Shown: positions 8,061-17,035, counted from the stretch's first letter. The stretch is 45,710 nt of DNA from Acidobacteriota bacterium (GCA_003696075.1 RFHH01000125.1:1-45710), one strand, 5' to 3'. The notes: generated from the sequence alone by a model not told the origin. Made by a program: numbers and translations.

Positions 8061-8087
8061 TCGACCGGCCGCGGGGACGCCGGTCGA
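8061..8087 (+). promoter_or_regulatory. 9-bp inverted repeat in the citrate synthase leader
   Basis: TCGACCGGC, nine bases, GCCGGTCGA: perfect arms, centred about 73 bases before the ATG at 8147 and directly after TAGCCT, a weak -10 candidate. It could be an operator or an mRNA hairpin. No regulator is assigned. Confidence 0.4.
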
Positions 8088-8146
8088 GATGTCCCGCGCC
8101 GTCGGGCGGCGCGTCCGTCAACCGAGCAGCGAGGGAGAGCGGTGCC

Positions 8147-9433
8147 ATGAGCGACAAGGCGATCCTGACCGTTGACGGTCGGCAGCACGAGTTCGACATC
8201 ATCGAGGGCACGGAGCACGAGCGCGCGATCGACATGCGCAAGCTCCGGGCGCGCACCGGACTGATCAGCTTCGATCCCGGCTACGGAAACACGGGATCTT
8301 GTCGCAGCGCCATCACGTTCATCGACGGCGAGAAGGGAATCCTGCGCTACCGGGGGATTCCGATCGAGGAGCTTGCGGAGAAGGCGACGTTCCTCGAAAC
8401 GGCGCTCCTTCTCATCAACGGAGAGCTGCCGAAACAGGACGAGCTCGACCGGTTCGTCGAGGACGTGCGCCACCACACGATGCTCCACGAGGACGTCAAA
8501 CGCTTCTACGGCGGGTTCCCGAAGCGCGCCCACCCGATGGCGGTCTGCTCCGCGGTGGTGGCGGCGCTGTCGGCGTTCTACCCGGAGTACCTCAATCCGC
8601 GGGAGGATCACCAGGTCAACGGGGCCGTCGTGCGGCTCATCGCGAAGTTGCCCACCATCGCCGCCTACTCGTACAAGCATTCGATCGGCCAGCCGTTCAT
8701 GTACCCCTCCAACCGGCTGGACTACGCGAGCAACTTCCTCTGGATGATGTTCGCCACGCCCTGTGAGGACTACGAAGTCGATCCGGTGATCGCCAGGGCC
8801 CTCGACCTGCTCCTGATTCTGCACGCCGATCACGAGCAGAACTGCTCGACCAGCACCGTGCGAATGGTCGGCAGTTCGATGTCCAACCTGTTCGCGTGCA
8901 TCTCGGCGGGAATCAGCGCCCTGTGGGGCCACCTCCACGGCGGTGCCAACCAGAAGGTCCTGGAGATGCTCCAGAGCATCGCGGAGGGGGAGGGCAGCGC
9001 CGAGAAGTTCGTCGAGAAGGCGAAGTCGCGGGACGACACCACCCGCCTGATGGGCTTCGGCCACCGCGTGTACAAGAACTACGATCCGCGAGCGAAGATC
9101 ATCAAGAGGGTCTGCACCGAGGTGATCGAGCGGCTGGGGATCCACAGCAAGCTGCTCGAGATCGCGATGCGCCTGGAGGAGATCGCCCTCAGCGACGAGT
9201 ACTTCATCTCGCGCAAGCTCTACCCCAACGTGGACTTCTATTCCGGGATCATCTACCAGGCGATCGGCATCCCGGTGAACATGTTCACGGTTCTCTTCGC
9301 CATGGGCCGCCTGCCCGGCTGGATCGCGCAGTGGATCGAGCTGCACCGCGACGGCGACTTCCGTATCGCCAGGCCACGGCAGGTCTACGTCGGGCCGAAG
9401 CTGAGGTCCTACGTGCCGATCTCGGAGCGCTGA
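8147..9433 (+). CDS. gltA: Citrate synthase, type II
   Basis: 428 residues, the length of the Gram-negative type II enzyme. It condenses acetyl-CoA and oxaloacetate to citrate in the cytoplasm, the entry step of the TCA cycle. Catalytic residues are all in place: His264 in GHLHGGAN, His306 in FGHRVYKNYDPRA and Asp363 in NVDFYSG. The substrate-binding HADHEQN block is at 226-232. The N-terminal beta domain characteristic of the NADH-regulated form is present (LTVDGRQHEF). The ATG has GAGGGAGAG upstream. It is a single gene, divergent from the ECF operon. Together with KorAB further along the window it gives two steps of the oxidative TCA branch. Confidence 0.97.
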   Translation: MSDKAILTVDGRQHEFDIIEGTEHERAIDMRKLRARTGLISFDPGYGNTGSCRSAITFIDGEKGILRYRGIPIEELAEKATFLETALLLINGELPKQDELDRFVEDVRHHTMLHEDVKRFYGGFPKRAHPMAVCSAVVAALSAFYPEYLNPREDHQVNGAVVRLIAKLPTIAAYSYKHSIGQPFMYPSNRLDYASNFLWMMFATPCEDYEVDPVIARALDLLLILHADHEQNCSTSTVRMVGSSMSNLFACISAGISALWGHLHGGANQKVLEMLQSIAEGEGSAEKFVEKAKSRDDTTRLMGFGHRVYKNYDPRAKIIKRVCTEVIERLGIHSKLLEIAMRLEEIALSDEYFISRKLYPNVDFYSGIIYQAIGIPVNMFTVLFAMGRLPGWIAQWIELHRDGDFRIARPRQVYVGPKLRSYVPISER

Positions 9434-9440
9434 GCGGCGG

Positions 9441-10394
9441 TCACGGAGCGCCGTTGTCCGCGTCCGGGGGCATCCGGGTGGCGAGCACCGGGATGCCCCC
9501 CGCGCGCACGAGCCGGTCCGCGACGCTGCCGAACGCCCAGCGGTCGAGGCCGCCCCGGCCGTGCGTGCTGAGAGCGAGCATGTCGATGTCTCCGGCCTCC
9601 TGGCGGGCGAGCAGGGCCTCGGCGACGTCGGCCCCGCCGAGGATCTCGGTCCGCGCTTCGATCCCCTCCCGCCGCAGGCGCTCCGCCGTCTCGCCGAGAT
9701 AGGTCTCGGCCCACCTCCGGTACCGCTCCTCCATCGCCCGGCCGCCCTCGCCGCGGTGACCCCACGACAGCCGGCGCAGATCGGGGAGGACGTGCGCGAG
9801 CACGGTCTCGCTCGCGCAGGCGGCGGCGAGCCGCGTCACGATCGGGAGGACCGATTCCGCGGCGCGCGACCCGTCGAGGGGAACCAGGATGCGCCGGGGC
9901 GGCCCGCCGACGCGGGCCATCCCCGCCCGGACCAGCAACACGGGACAGGATGCGCGCCGGAGCACCTTGTCGGCGACGCTGCCGAGCGCCCACCGGGAGA
10001 CGCCGCCCCGGCCGTGGGTCGCCATGACGACCAGCAGAGCCCCCGTTTCGTCCGCCGTGGCCGTGATGGCCGGCGCCGGCTCACCGCGGCCGATCCGGCA
10101 TTCCACCTCCCGTCCTTCGCCGCGAAGACGCGCGGCCTCGGCCTCGAGGTGCGCCCGGGCGACCCGCTCCGCCTCCTCGGCGAGCTCCTCGGCGGGCGCG
10201 GCCCCCGGCTCCCCGGCCAGCGGGAGGGCGGCCTCACCGCACCAGACGAACTCGAGTCCCGAGGGTTGAGCCACGCTGAACAGCACGAGTTTGGCGTCCA
10301 GCCGCTCCGCGAGCGACGAGGCGAGGGGCAGGGCGCGGCGGGCCAGATCGGAGCCGTCCAGTGGAACCAGGATCGTCTCGGGAGTGGACGGCAT
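9441..10394 (-). CDS. Tandem universal stress protein (two UspA domains)
   Basis: 317 residues made of two UspA domains, about 6-155 and 165-308. Each starts with the ILVPLDGS strand and ends with the ATP-binding signature: THGRGGVSRWALGSVADKVL in the first and THGRGGLDRWAFGSVADRLV in the second. Both keep the G-x2-G-x9-GS pattern, so both halves could bind ATP. Cytosolic stress proteins of this kind support survival under starvation or oxidative stress; the exact role is not readable. The gene starts 11 bases after the stop of the YjbQ-like gene and is probably in one operon with it. It is convergent with citrate synthase, with only 7 bases between the stops. Confidence 0.9.
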   Translation of the reverse strand: MPSTPETILVPLDGSDLARRALPLASSLAERLDAKLVLFSVAQPSGLEFVWCGEAALPLAGEPGAAPAEELAEEAERVARAHLEAEAARLRGEGREVECRIGRGEPAPAITATADETGALLVVMATHGRGGVSRWALGSVADKVLRRASCPVLLVRAGMARVGGPPRRILVPLDGSRAAESVLPIVTRLAAACASETVLAHVLPDLRRLSWGHRGEGGRAMEERYRRWAETYLGETAERLRREGIEARTEILGGADVAEALLARQEAGDIDMLALSTHGRGGLDRWAFGSVADRLVRAGGIPVLATRMPPDADNGAP

Positions 10395-10405
10395 CGGGGC
10401 GCCTC

Positions 10406-11476
10406 TCAGCGGAAGCGGGTCAGCACCACGTCCAGCTTGCGCGCGTCGCCGCCGCCGCGCTCCCACTGGACCAAGATCGGGCTCTGGTACCGGCCCTGCA
10501 CGATCGCTCCCTTGCCGGAGCCGCGCTCGCGCGAGACCAGCAGGCTGATGCTGTCCCGCATCCGGAAGAAGCGCGACGCCGGCCTCGCGATGAACTTCGC
10601 CAGGTAGCGCTCCAGTCGCGATTCGCTGATGTGCAGGGCGTCCAGGAGTTCCTTCATCACCTGGACGAGATCGTACTGGGCGTAGTTTCGGGTCTTGTTC
10701 GGCACCGCGCGCGGGTCGCGGATCGCGTGCCGGATGCGGTCGGCGACGAATCGCAGCGGGTCGTGCAGGACCTCCGCCAGATCGTGCCTCATCAAGAGCG
10801 TCTCGTATTCGTTCACCGTGAGCCCGGCGTGCCGCTCGGTCGGCGCGAGAGAAATCCGGATGCGGCCGCGGTCCACACCGCACCGCGTCAGTTCCTCCTC
10901 GAGCCGCGGAAACAGACCGAGCCGCGGATCCTTCAGATTGACCGAGTCGATCGGGTGCCGCGAAACGGGCACGGGGATCCTCAGCCGCCGCACGACCTCC
11001 TCCCGGTCGAACCCGACGACGGTGGTCTTGCGCCGCCTTCGCACCTCGCCGTTCACACCGTCGAGGTCGATGAAGTAGACGGGCCGCTCGGGCCGGTTGA
11101 CGTAGGTCACGCAGCTCCGGAGCCCCGAGCCGATGAACTTGAGATGCGAATCGGCGTTGCGCGGCTCGCGCCGCCGCTGTTCCTCGCTCAGCTCGGCGCG
11201 CAGCTCGAGGCGGTCGTGCTGGTACGGCGCTCCGCGGGGGAACAGCCGGTCGAACACCCGGAAGAAGCTGTCCAGGCGCTCGCGGTCCCGCGCGAGTCGG
11301 ACGGTCAGGCCCTGTTCCAGATAGCCGGCCGTCGTGTGCAGCGAGCAGTAAAGGGCGCGCCGATAGCCCTCCAGCGCCGGTCCGTGCCGGCGCCGGAGCA
11401 GCTCGTTGACGTCGATCGCGTCGAAACGTGCCCTCGGTTCCAGCTCGAGGACGAATTCGCAGGGCGGAGGGCTCAT
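10406..11476 (-). CDS. YjbQ/UPF0047-like protein with long unknown C-terminal part
   Basis: 356 residues. The first 170 follow the UPF0047 (YjbQ) plan, usually a stand-alone protein of about 140 residues: SLHTTAGYLEQGL with His47 matches the family's HTSA/HTTA block; a RLFPRGAPYQHD segment matches RLVPENEPYYEHD; DSHLKFIGSGL matches the AHIKSSLLGSS block; YFIDLDG-x-R-R matches the C-terminal strand. In some bacteria this family has been linked to a thiamine-phosphate synthase side activity. The remaining 185 residues (from about DREEVVRRL) match nothing I recognise; they are charged, partly helical and end in beta-like sequence. The GTWQ motif of typical members is absent, so activity is uncertain. 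A GGGAG site precedes the ATG. It is upstream of the UspA gene. Confidence 0.6.
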   Translation of the reverse strand: MSPPPCEFVLELEPRARFDAIDVNELLRRRHGPALEGYRRALYCSLHTTAGYLEQGLTVRLARDRERLDSFFRVFDRLFPRGAPYQHDRLELRAELSEEQRRREPRNADSHLKFIGSGLRSCVTYVNRPERPVYFIDLDGVNGEVRRRRKTTVVGFDREEVVRRLRIPVPVSRHPIDSVNLKDPRLGLFPRLEEELTRCGVDRGRIRISLAPTERHAGLTVNEYETLLMRHDLAEVLHDPLRFVADRIRHAIRDPRAVPNKTRNYAQYDLVQVMKELLDALHISESRLERYLAKFIARPASRFFRMRDSISLLVSRERGSGKGAIVQGRYQSPILVQWERGGGDARKLDVVLTRFR

Positions 11477-11709
11477 CGCGCTCCCGCCGGCGGGCGGCCC
11501 GGCGCCCGCCTTCCCGGCGCCGGTACCGGTCGATCCGCCGCGGCCGAGCCCAGGCTAGGAAGCGGTCCTCCGCTTGTCAATCGCCGCACCCGTCCGAGGG
11601 CCGGCGCCGGGACTGGACCGCGGGGGGCGGCATTGGGTAGAGTGTGCGCGACTGAGTGCCCCCGCGCGACCGGCGTTCCCCGGCAGCGGAGGGCGACCCG
11701 GTTCGGGCC

Positions 11710-12216
11710 ATGGGCAACCGCCTTTTTGTCGGAAATCTGCCGTACTCCGCGACTGACGAGCAGATCCGGGCGCTGTTCGCACCGCACGGAACGCTCACGG
11801 ACGTCCATCTCGCCGTGGACCGCGAGACGGGGAGGCCGCGCGGGTTCGGGTTCGTCTCCTTCGCCACCGAAGAAGAAGCGCGGCGGGCCGCCGAGGCGCT
11901 GAACGGCCGGACGTTCGGTGGCCGCCCGCTGGTGGTGAACATCGCGCGCGAGCGCGGCGCCCGGCCGGTCTCGGGCGACGGGCACCGGGCTCCCGCTCCG
12001 CGGCCTGCGCCGCGGCGCCCACCCGTCGCCGCGGCCGTACCCGAGCCGATGCCCGAGGAGGAACCCTCGAGGCGCCACCGAGCCAAGAAAAAGCCGCACA
12101 AGGAGAGGGAGCGCGGGGCGCCCCGCCGGCGACACCTCCTCGAGGAGGACGACGACACCCGGGCCGCGAACTGGCGGCAGTGGCTGGACGAGCTCGACGA
12201 CGAAGAGGACGTCTGA
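11710..12216 (+). CDS. RRM-domain RNA-binding protein
   Basis: 168 residues. One RNA recognition motif covers residues 4-80: RNP2 is LFVGNL (5-10) and RNP1 is RGFGFVSF (44-51), with all the aromatic RNA-contacting residues kept. The tail (85-168) is Pro/Arg-rich and then acidic (LDELDDEEDV), probably disordered. Bacterial RRM proteins of this type bind single-stranded RNA and in cyanobacteria are cold-inducible; here the tail is longer than usual. The ATG is chosen because it sits directly before the first strand. A TAGAGT box lies about 70 bases upstream. It stands alone and is convergent with the cation exporter. Confidence 0.9.
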   Translation: MGNRLFVGNLPYSATDEQIRALFAPHGTLTDVHLAVDRETGRPRGFGFVSFATEEEARRAAEALNGRTFGGRPLVVNIARERGARPVSGDGHRAPAPRPAPRRPPVAAAVPEPMPEEEPSRRHRAKKKPHKERERGAPRRRHLLEEDDDTRAANWRQWLDELDDEEDV

Positions 12217-12263
12217 CCCGGATCCTCCGTCCAACCTCGAGGCGAAACGCCGCAGGGACCGCT

Positions 12264-12300
12264 GGACGGCCCGCCCCATGGCCGGGCGCCCGGGCCGTCC
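12264..12300. terminator. Bidirectional hairpin between convergent genes
   Basis: GGACGGCCCG and CGGGCCGTCC form a perfect 10-bp stem, with a further GCCC/GGGC pairing inside the 17-base loop region. It lies 48 bases after the RRM gene and in the gap before the exporter gene's stop, where a shared terminator would be expected. It has no T run. Confidence 0.45.
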
Positions 12301-12456
12301 CTCGGCACCACTCCGCAGGCGCGGTTCCCGCCGCCGGATCCGCCGCGCGGAGCGCGGCCCGGCGGAGCACCGGACGGGCCGGCGGGGCCGGAGGCCACGG
12401 CGAGCGAGCCGATGAGGCGCCGTCGCCCGGGGGCTTCGCGAACGGACCGGGCCGAG

Positions 12457-13374
12457 TCACTCCGCCGGGTAGGCGGGAAGGCGGTGTCCGCTGGCCAGTC
12501 CCTCCGGCGGCTCGATCTGGATCGTCGCGTGGTAGATCCCGAACCTCTCTCTCAGGAGGGCACGCGCCCGCTTGAGCGTTTCGGTCCCCGTCACGGTCCG
12601 CTCGACGCGCAGGTGGACCGAAAGGGCGATCCGATCGGGAGTGATCGACCACACGTGGAGATCGTGCACGTCGATGACGCCCGGCAGATCCTCGAGCGCC
12701 GCTCGGATGCGCCGCGGATCGACCCCGCGCGGTGCCACCTCGAGCAGCACCGCCGTCGCCTCCCCGAGGACGCGCCACGCCGACCAGGCGATCACCCCCG
12801 ACACCACGAGGCTGGCGATCGGGTCCGCCTCGAGATGGCCGCCCCAGTAGACGAGGAGGCCGGCGACGACCGCGGCCACCGAGCCGGCCAGGTCCCCGAA
12901 CACGTGCGCGGCAGCGGCGCGGAGGTTCAGGTTCGGGCGCTCGCCGCCGTGCGGGTGCAGGATGCCGAGCACCAGGAGGTTCACCGCCAGGCCGGCCGAA
13001 GCGACGGCGAGCATCGGCCCTCCGGCCACGGGCGGCGGGGACACGATCCGCCCGATCGCTTCCCAGGCGATCCGCAGGACGATCAGGGCGAGCAGCAGCG
13101 CGTTCGCCAGCGCTGCGAGGATCTCGGCGCGGTGGAAGCCGTACGTGGCCCGCGGCGTGTGGGGCCTTTCGGCGATGACGGCGGCGGCCAGCGCCATGCC
13201 CAGTGCCGCGGCGTCGGCGAGCATGTGCGCCGCGTCGGCGAGGAGGGCGAGCGATCCGCTCAAGTAGCCTCCCGCCGCCTCCACGGCGGCGAAACCGAGG
13301 GTGATTCCCAGGCCCCAGCCGAGACGGCGGCGGGGGCTCCGGCCGCGCCGGGCGGCCCGCCCCGCCCCCCTCAC
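12457..13374 (-). CDS. Cation diffusion facilitator (CzcD/ZitB-type zinc exporter)
   Basis: 305 residues with six predicted membrane helices and a cytoplasmic C-terminal domain. The metal-site motifs are both present: His50-x3-Asp54 in LLADAAHMLAD of helix 2 and His157-x3-Asp161 in AHVFGDLAGS of helix 5. YGFHRAEILAALANALLL is typical of the CzcD branch. The C-terminal domain contains DVHDLHVWSI. Such proteins export Zn(II), and sometimes Co, Cd or Ni, in exchange for protons across the inner membrane. The GTG start overlaps the stop of the upstream TPR gene by four bases, so it is translated from the TPR transcript. Confidence 0.92.
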   Translation of the reverse strand: MRGAGRAARRGRSPRRRLGWGLGITLGFAAVEAAGGYLSGSLALLADAAHMLADAAALGMALAAAVIAERPHTPRATYGFHRAEILAALANALLLALIVLRIAWEAIGRIVSPPPVAGGPMLAVASAGLAVNLLVLGILHPHGGERPNLNLRAAAAHVFGDLAGSVAAVVAGLLVYWGGHLEADPIASLVVSGVIAWSAWRVLGEATAVLLEVAPRGVDPRRIRAALEDLPGVIDVHDLHVWSITPDRIALSVHLRVERTVTGTETLKRARALLRERFGIYHATIQIEPPEGLASGHRLPAYPAE

Positions 13375-15263
13375 GGGGAACGCTCCGCCGGCCCGGTCAG
13401 CTCGTCCAGGAGATCGCGGTCGAGATCCCTCGCCACGACCGGGGTTCCGTCGAGCGTTTCCAGGTCTTGCTGGCTGAGATCGATGCGGGGGGCGAAGACC
13501 GCGTCGAGGAGAGCCCGCGCGCGTGCGGCGTCATCCCGGCCGGACCCGCACCCGAGGAGGCTTCCTCCGGGGCCGGACAGGCAGACCCGCTCCCCGCGGG
13601 ATTCCAGGGCGAAAGGGCTATCGGGCGCCGCGTGGAACCGGGGGGTGGACAGCAGCCGGCGCACCGCGGGATCCTTCCCGGGCCGCACGGGAAGGCTGAT
13701 CCCCAAGCGCCGCAGCGCACCGGGATCGGTTTCCAGGACCTCCGCGAAGAGCTCGGCCGCCGTCGCCGGACCGGCCGATTCCCACGCCGCCTCGGCCATC
13801 CGCGCGGCGAGCCGGGCGCGGAGCAGTCGGAGCCCCCGGGGGAGTTCCTCCCGTGCCGCCCGCCCGGCGCGGAGCGCCGCCCGGCCCTTCCCGGCGAGCG
13901 CCGCCGCTTCGCACTCGAGCGCGTCGAGGAGTCCTTCGCGGAGCCGGTGCGGGATCAGGCCGGCACCGTCGGGGTCGCGGGCGCGCTGCTCCGCGACGAG
14001 GGAACGGGTCGGCCCCGGGCCCAGCAACGCCACCGCGTCCAGGGTGAGCCAGGAGGGACCCGAGAGCTCCGGCCGATCGCGCTCTCCTCGCTTCTCCCGG
14101 AGGCGCAAGCCGCCCCTCAGGAGCAGCGGCATCAGCCGGCGGCCGGCGAGCCACGCCTCGACGCGCCGGCGCCACGCGCGGAGGCGGGCCGCCAGGCTCC
14201 GCGGCAGCGCTTCCAGCGCGGCTTCCTCCTCCGCCCTCTCGGCGAGGTCGAGCAGGACCGCCCGGTGCAGGAGGAAGCCTTCCGCCCGGATCTCCTCCGG
14301 GGTTCCGGACCAGTGAGAAGCGCGGTCGGGTTGCGCGATCGCTCGGGACACGGCGGCCAGCGCCCGCTCCGGATGGCCGGCGAGCAGGAGGAGCTGGCCG
14401 GCGGAGACGAGCTGTTCGGCCCGGACGTACTGCCGCTGCCGCGGCGGCATCCGCCGGCCGAACTCGATCATCCGGCGCGCGGCCTCGACCGCCTCCCCGA
14501 GGCGGCCCTCGGCGAGGTACAGGTCGGTGAGGTCCCGCCACGGGTCGGCGTCGTCCTCCGGATGAGCGGTCGACTCGACGAGGAGGCGCTCGGCCTCGTC
14601 GAGATGGCCGACCATGAGCGCGCTGACCGCCGCGTTGCGCAGCGCCAGCCCGGGGGACAGGCCACTGACCCGCTGCACCGCCTCGAGCATCGCCAGGCAG
14701 GCCTCGTACCCGTCGAGAGCGCACTCGCCGTTGCGCGCGACGATCTCCTCGAAGGGGTCTCCGGTCGCCAGCGCCTTCGCGATCGCGCGGCGCGCCTGAT
14801 CGATTCTGCCGAGCTTCATCAGCGGCCACACGTCCGCGCTGAAGCGCTCGGGATCGTACAGCTCGCGATAGAGGGCGTTCGCCCGGAGGAGTTCCTCGTA
14901 CAGCCCGAGGTCGGCCAGCGCGACGCACTCGTTGGCGAGGATCCGCTCGTGCAGTTCCCGGAAGCCGGGCCGCGGGCGGTGCGCGGGCCCTTCGGCGAGC
15001 GCGCGGGCTCTCCTGTAGTGCCGGAGCGCGATCGGGAGGTATCCCTCCCCGCGGTGGAGCGCCAAGGCGAGCACGAACTCGCCGACGGCCGAGTCAGGAT
15101 CTTCGGTGAGGATCGCGGCGGCGAGCTCGCGGGCACGCACGTAGCGCCCCTCGTCGACCGCCTTCAAGGCGCGGGCGACGAGGTCCTCCTCGGCCGCGGC
15201 GGCCGCGGCCGGCGCGGAGAGGGCGATGGCGGCGCAGAAGAGAAGGGCGGAGCGCTCGCGCAT
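13371..15263 (-). CDS. Exported TPR-repeat protein
   Basis: 630 residues. A signal peptide covers 1-24 (ALLFCAAIALSAPAAAAAA). The mature part is almost all alpha-helical with repeated TPR-like pairs, for example ALKAVDEGRYVRARELAAAI, DLTDLYLAEGRLGEAVEAAR and AGHPERALAAVSRAI. The C-terminal 120 residues are less repetitive and contain a CLSGPGGSLLGCG segment. No catalytic motif is seen; it is likely a periplasmic scaffold. The ATG lies six bases after a TAGAAT box, so the mRNA may be leaderless. It overlaps the downstream CDF exporter by four bases; a functional link to metal export is only inferred from this. Confidence 0.8.
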   Translation of the reverse strand: MRERSALLFCAAIALSAPAAAAAAEEDLVARALKAVDEGRYVRARELAAAILTEDPDSAVGEFVLALALHRGEGYLPIALRHYRRARALAEGPAHRPRPGFRELHERILANECVALADLGLYEELLRANALYRELYDPERFSADVWPLMKLGRIDQARRAIAKALATGDPFEEIVARNGECALDGYEACLAMLEAVQRVSGLSPGLALRNAAVSALMVGHLDEAERLLVESTAHPEDDADPWRDLTDLYLAEGRLGEAVEAARRMIEFGRRMPPRQRQYVRAEQLVSAGQLLLLAGHPERALAAVSRAIAQPDRASHWSGTPEEIRAEGFLLHRAVLLDLAERAEEEAALEALPRSLAARLRAWRRRVEAWLAGRRLMPLLLRGGLRLREKRGERDRPELSGPSWLTLDAVALLGPGPTRSLVAEQRARDPDGAGLIPHRLREGLLDALECEAAALAGKGRAALRAGRAAREELPRGLRLLRARLAARMAEAAWESAGPATAAELFAEVLETDPGALRRLGISLPVRPGKDPAVRRLLSTPRFHAAPDSPFALESRGERVCLSGPGGSLLGCGSGRDDAARARALLDAVFAPRIDLSQQDLETLDGTPVVARDLDRDLLDELTGPAERSP

Positions 15264-15269
15264 GGGGAG

Positions 15270-15275
15270 ATTCTA
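15270..15275 (-). promoter_or_regulatory. -10 box TAGAAT six bases before the TPR gene's ATG
   Basis: Minus strand reads GGCAC-TAGAAT-CTCCCC-ATG. With the usual spacing, transcription would start at or next to the A of the ATG, giving a leaderless mRNA. No clear -35 box. Confidence 0.5.
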
Positions 15276-15319
15276 GTGCCGGCCGGTCCGTCGAACCGAG
15301 ATGGCGCCGGACGTGCGAA

Positions 15320-15341
15320 GGGCCCCCGCCGCCGGGGGCCC
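15320..15341 (-). terminator. Strong GC hairpin downstream of the small secreted protein gene
   Basis: GGGCCCCCG, loop CCGC, CGGGGGCCC: a perfect 9-bp stem 34 bases past the stop at 15375 (minus direction), followed by TTCGC. It also insulates the TPR promoter at 15270. Confidence 0.55.
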
Positions 15342-15374
15342 CCGCAGGTCGGTACGAGCCGGAGAGTGGTGCGC

Positions 15375-15809
15375 TCAGCGTCGCGCGAGCCGCTCCTGGA
15401 TCTGATGCCGAGGCATGTCGGCGGTGGCGAGACCTCGGGCGACTGCGGCCACCCGCAGGATGGCGTCGGCCGGCGGCTGCCCCGGCCGTCCCTGCCGGCG
15501 CACTCCGACGAGGTGCAACAGCCCTCGGGCGTCCCGCCTGAACAGCAGAGCCGGCGCGCCCCCGCCGGAGGACGGTTCGAGGAACATCGTCGCCACCTGC
15601 CGCCCGTCGATCCGCACGGCCATCACGCCCGAGCCCGTGACGGGCACGAGTTCGATCTCTCCGCCGGAGAAAACCTGGCCGCCCACGACCACCGGCTGGT
15701 CGACGTAGGCGACGATCGTCGAGGCTGCAGCGGCGGGCGTCGCCGCCGCGGCGAACGCGGCGAGCATCACGAGGGAGAGGCAGCGAAAGGAGCGGCTCGT
15801 CTTTGCCAT
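15375..15809 (-). CDS. Small exported protein of unknown function
   Basis: 144 residues with a Sec signal peptide (1-29, LVMLAAFAAAATPAAAAS). The mature part begins with beta-like strands (IVAYVDQPVVVGGQVFSGG, then EIELVPVTGSGVMAVRIDG). A basic segment and a helix ending in MPRHQIQERLARR follow. No family is recognised. The ATG has GAGGAGG eight to nine bases upstream. It follows the MoxR gene on the same strand after 188 bases, which contain a small GTCCG/CGGAC hairpin at 15947-15961, so it may have its own promoter. A strong terminator hairpin follows it. Confidence 0.65.
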   Translation of the reverse strand: MAKTSRSFRCLSLVMLAAFAAAATPAAAASTIVAYVDQPVVVGGQVFSGGEIELVPVTGSGVMAVRIDGRQVATMFLEPSSGGGAPALLFRRDARGLLHLVGVRRQGRPGQPPADAILRVAAVARGLATADMPRHQIQERLARR

Positions 15810-15997
15810 GGTCCGTGTCCTCCTCGCCCGCGCCTCGTGCAACGGGGGTGCCACGCGGCGGAGACCGCGCGGCGCAAGCAGCGAGAAGGATGCGGACAGT
15901 CCCGGAGCCCGTTCGCGGAACCGGCGCCGTGAAGCCCCTCCGGCCTGTCCGAATTCCGGACGGTCTCCTTGTCCAGGTGGCCGGACGAGCGTCCCGG

Positions 15998-17035
15998 TCA
16001 GCGGCGGAGCGTCGCGCGGCTCGCCCGTTCGAGAGGGACCTCCGCGGCCTCCCGGAGCACCTCGTCCGCCTGCCGGACACCCGGCGCCAGCGCAAGGCGA
16101 TGGGCGAAAAGGGGGATCAGGAGGGCATCGAGATCCTCGGTGCCCACGTAGTCCCGCCCGTGGAGAAGAGCGCGCGCCTGGAGGGCGGGCATCGCCTGCA
16201 CCAGGGCGCGCGTCGAGAGCCCTTGCGCCACCCGCTCGTCCTCGCGAGTCCGCCGGGCGAGGTCGACGGCCGCCTCGAACAGCACTTCCGAGACGTGCAC
16301 GTGATCCTCCATCGCCCGCCGGGCCTCGACGATGGCGTCCCGGTGGACCGGCGGCAGGCCCGAGGGGCGGGGGCGGAGCCTCTTCCGGAAGGTCCGGACC
16401 ACCTCCAGTTCGGCGTCCCGGTCGATGTGTTCCATGCGGATCTTGAACAGGAACCGGTCGAGCTGCGGCGCCGGCAGCGGAAAGGTCCCGGCGAGGCCGA
16501 GCGGGTTCTGGGTGGCGAGGACGAGGAAGAGTTCGTCCAGAGGGTGCGTCACGTTGTCCACCGTGACCTGCCGCTCCGCCATCGCTTCGAGGAGCGCCGA
16601 CTGGACCTTCGGCGAGGTGCGGTTGATCTCGTCCGCGAGCACCACGTGCGCGAAGACCGGGCCCGGCATGAACTCGAAAACACCCCGGTCGGGATCGAAC
16701 ACCGAAACGCCCGTGATGTCGGAGGGGAGCAGGTCCGGTGTGAACTGAATGCGGCGGAACGGAGCGATCCGCCCGCGCTCCTCGCCCGGTTCGATGGCCG
16801 CGCCCAGCGCTCGCGCCAGGAGTGTCTTGCCCGACCCCGGGTAGTCCTCGAGGAGAACGTGGCCGCCGGCGAGCAGGGCGATGACGACCAGCTCGATGAC
16901 GTCGTCCCGTCCGAGGATCGCCGCCTTGAGGTGATCGGCGACGCGCGTCGCCACCGCCTCGGCTTCGGCGAGCCGCCGCTCGCGCTCGCTGGGGCCGCGC
17001 GACTCCGCTTCCGGTTCCACCGTCGGTCCGTTCAC
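15998..17035 (-). CDS. MoxR-family AAA+ ATPase
   Basis: About 345 residues. Walker A is DYPGSGKT (64-71), Walker B is VVLADEINR, and the MoxR signature TPDLLPSDITG lies between them. Sensor 1 is in LVLATQNP. MoxR ATPases act as chaperones that mature protein complexes together with VWA or DUF58 partners. The GTG at 17035 is preferred because GGAGG lies nine bases before it; a GTG at 17068 without a ribosome site would add 11 residues. It is third in the operon DUF58, transglutaminase, MoxR, in the same direction. The order, with MoxR last, is reversed compared with the common MoxR-DUF58-transglutaminase arrangement. Confidence 0.92.
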   Translation of the reverse strand: MNGPTVEPEAESRGPSERERRLAEAEAVATRVADHLKAAILGRDDVIELVVIALLAGGHVLLEDYPGSGKTLLARALGAAIEPGEERGRIAPFRRIQFTPDLLPSDITGVSVFDPDRGVFEFMPGPVFAHVVLADEINRTSPKVQSALLEAMAERQVTVDNVTHPLDELFLVLATQNPLGLAGTFPLPAPQLDRFLFKIRMEHIDRDAELEVVRTFRKRLRPRPSGLPPVHRDAIVEARRAMEDHVHVSEVLFEAAVDLARRTREDERVAQGLSTRALVQAMPALQARALLHGRDYVGTEDLDALLIPLFAHRLALAPGVRQADEVLREAAEVPLERASRATLRR

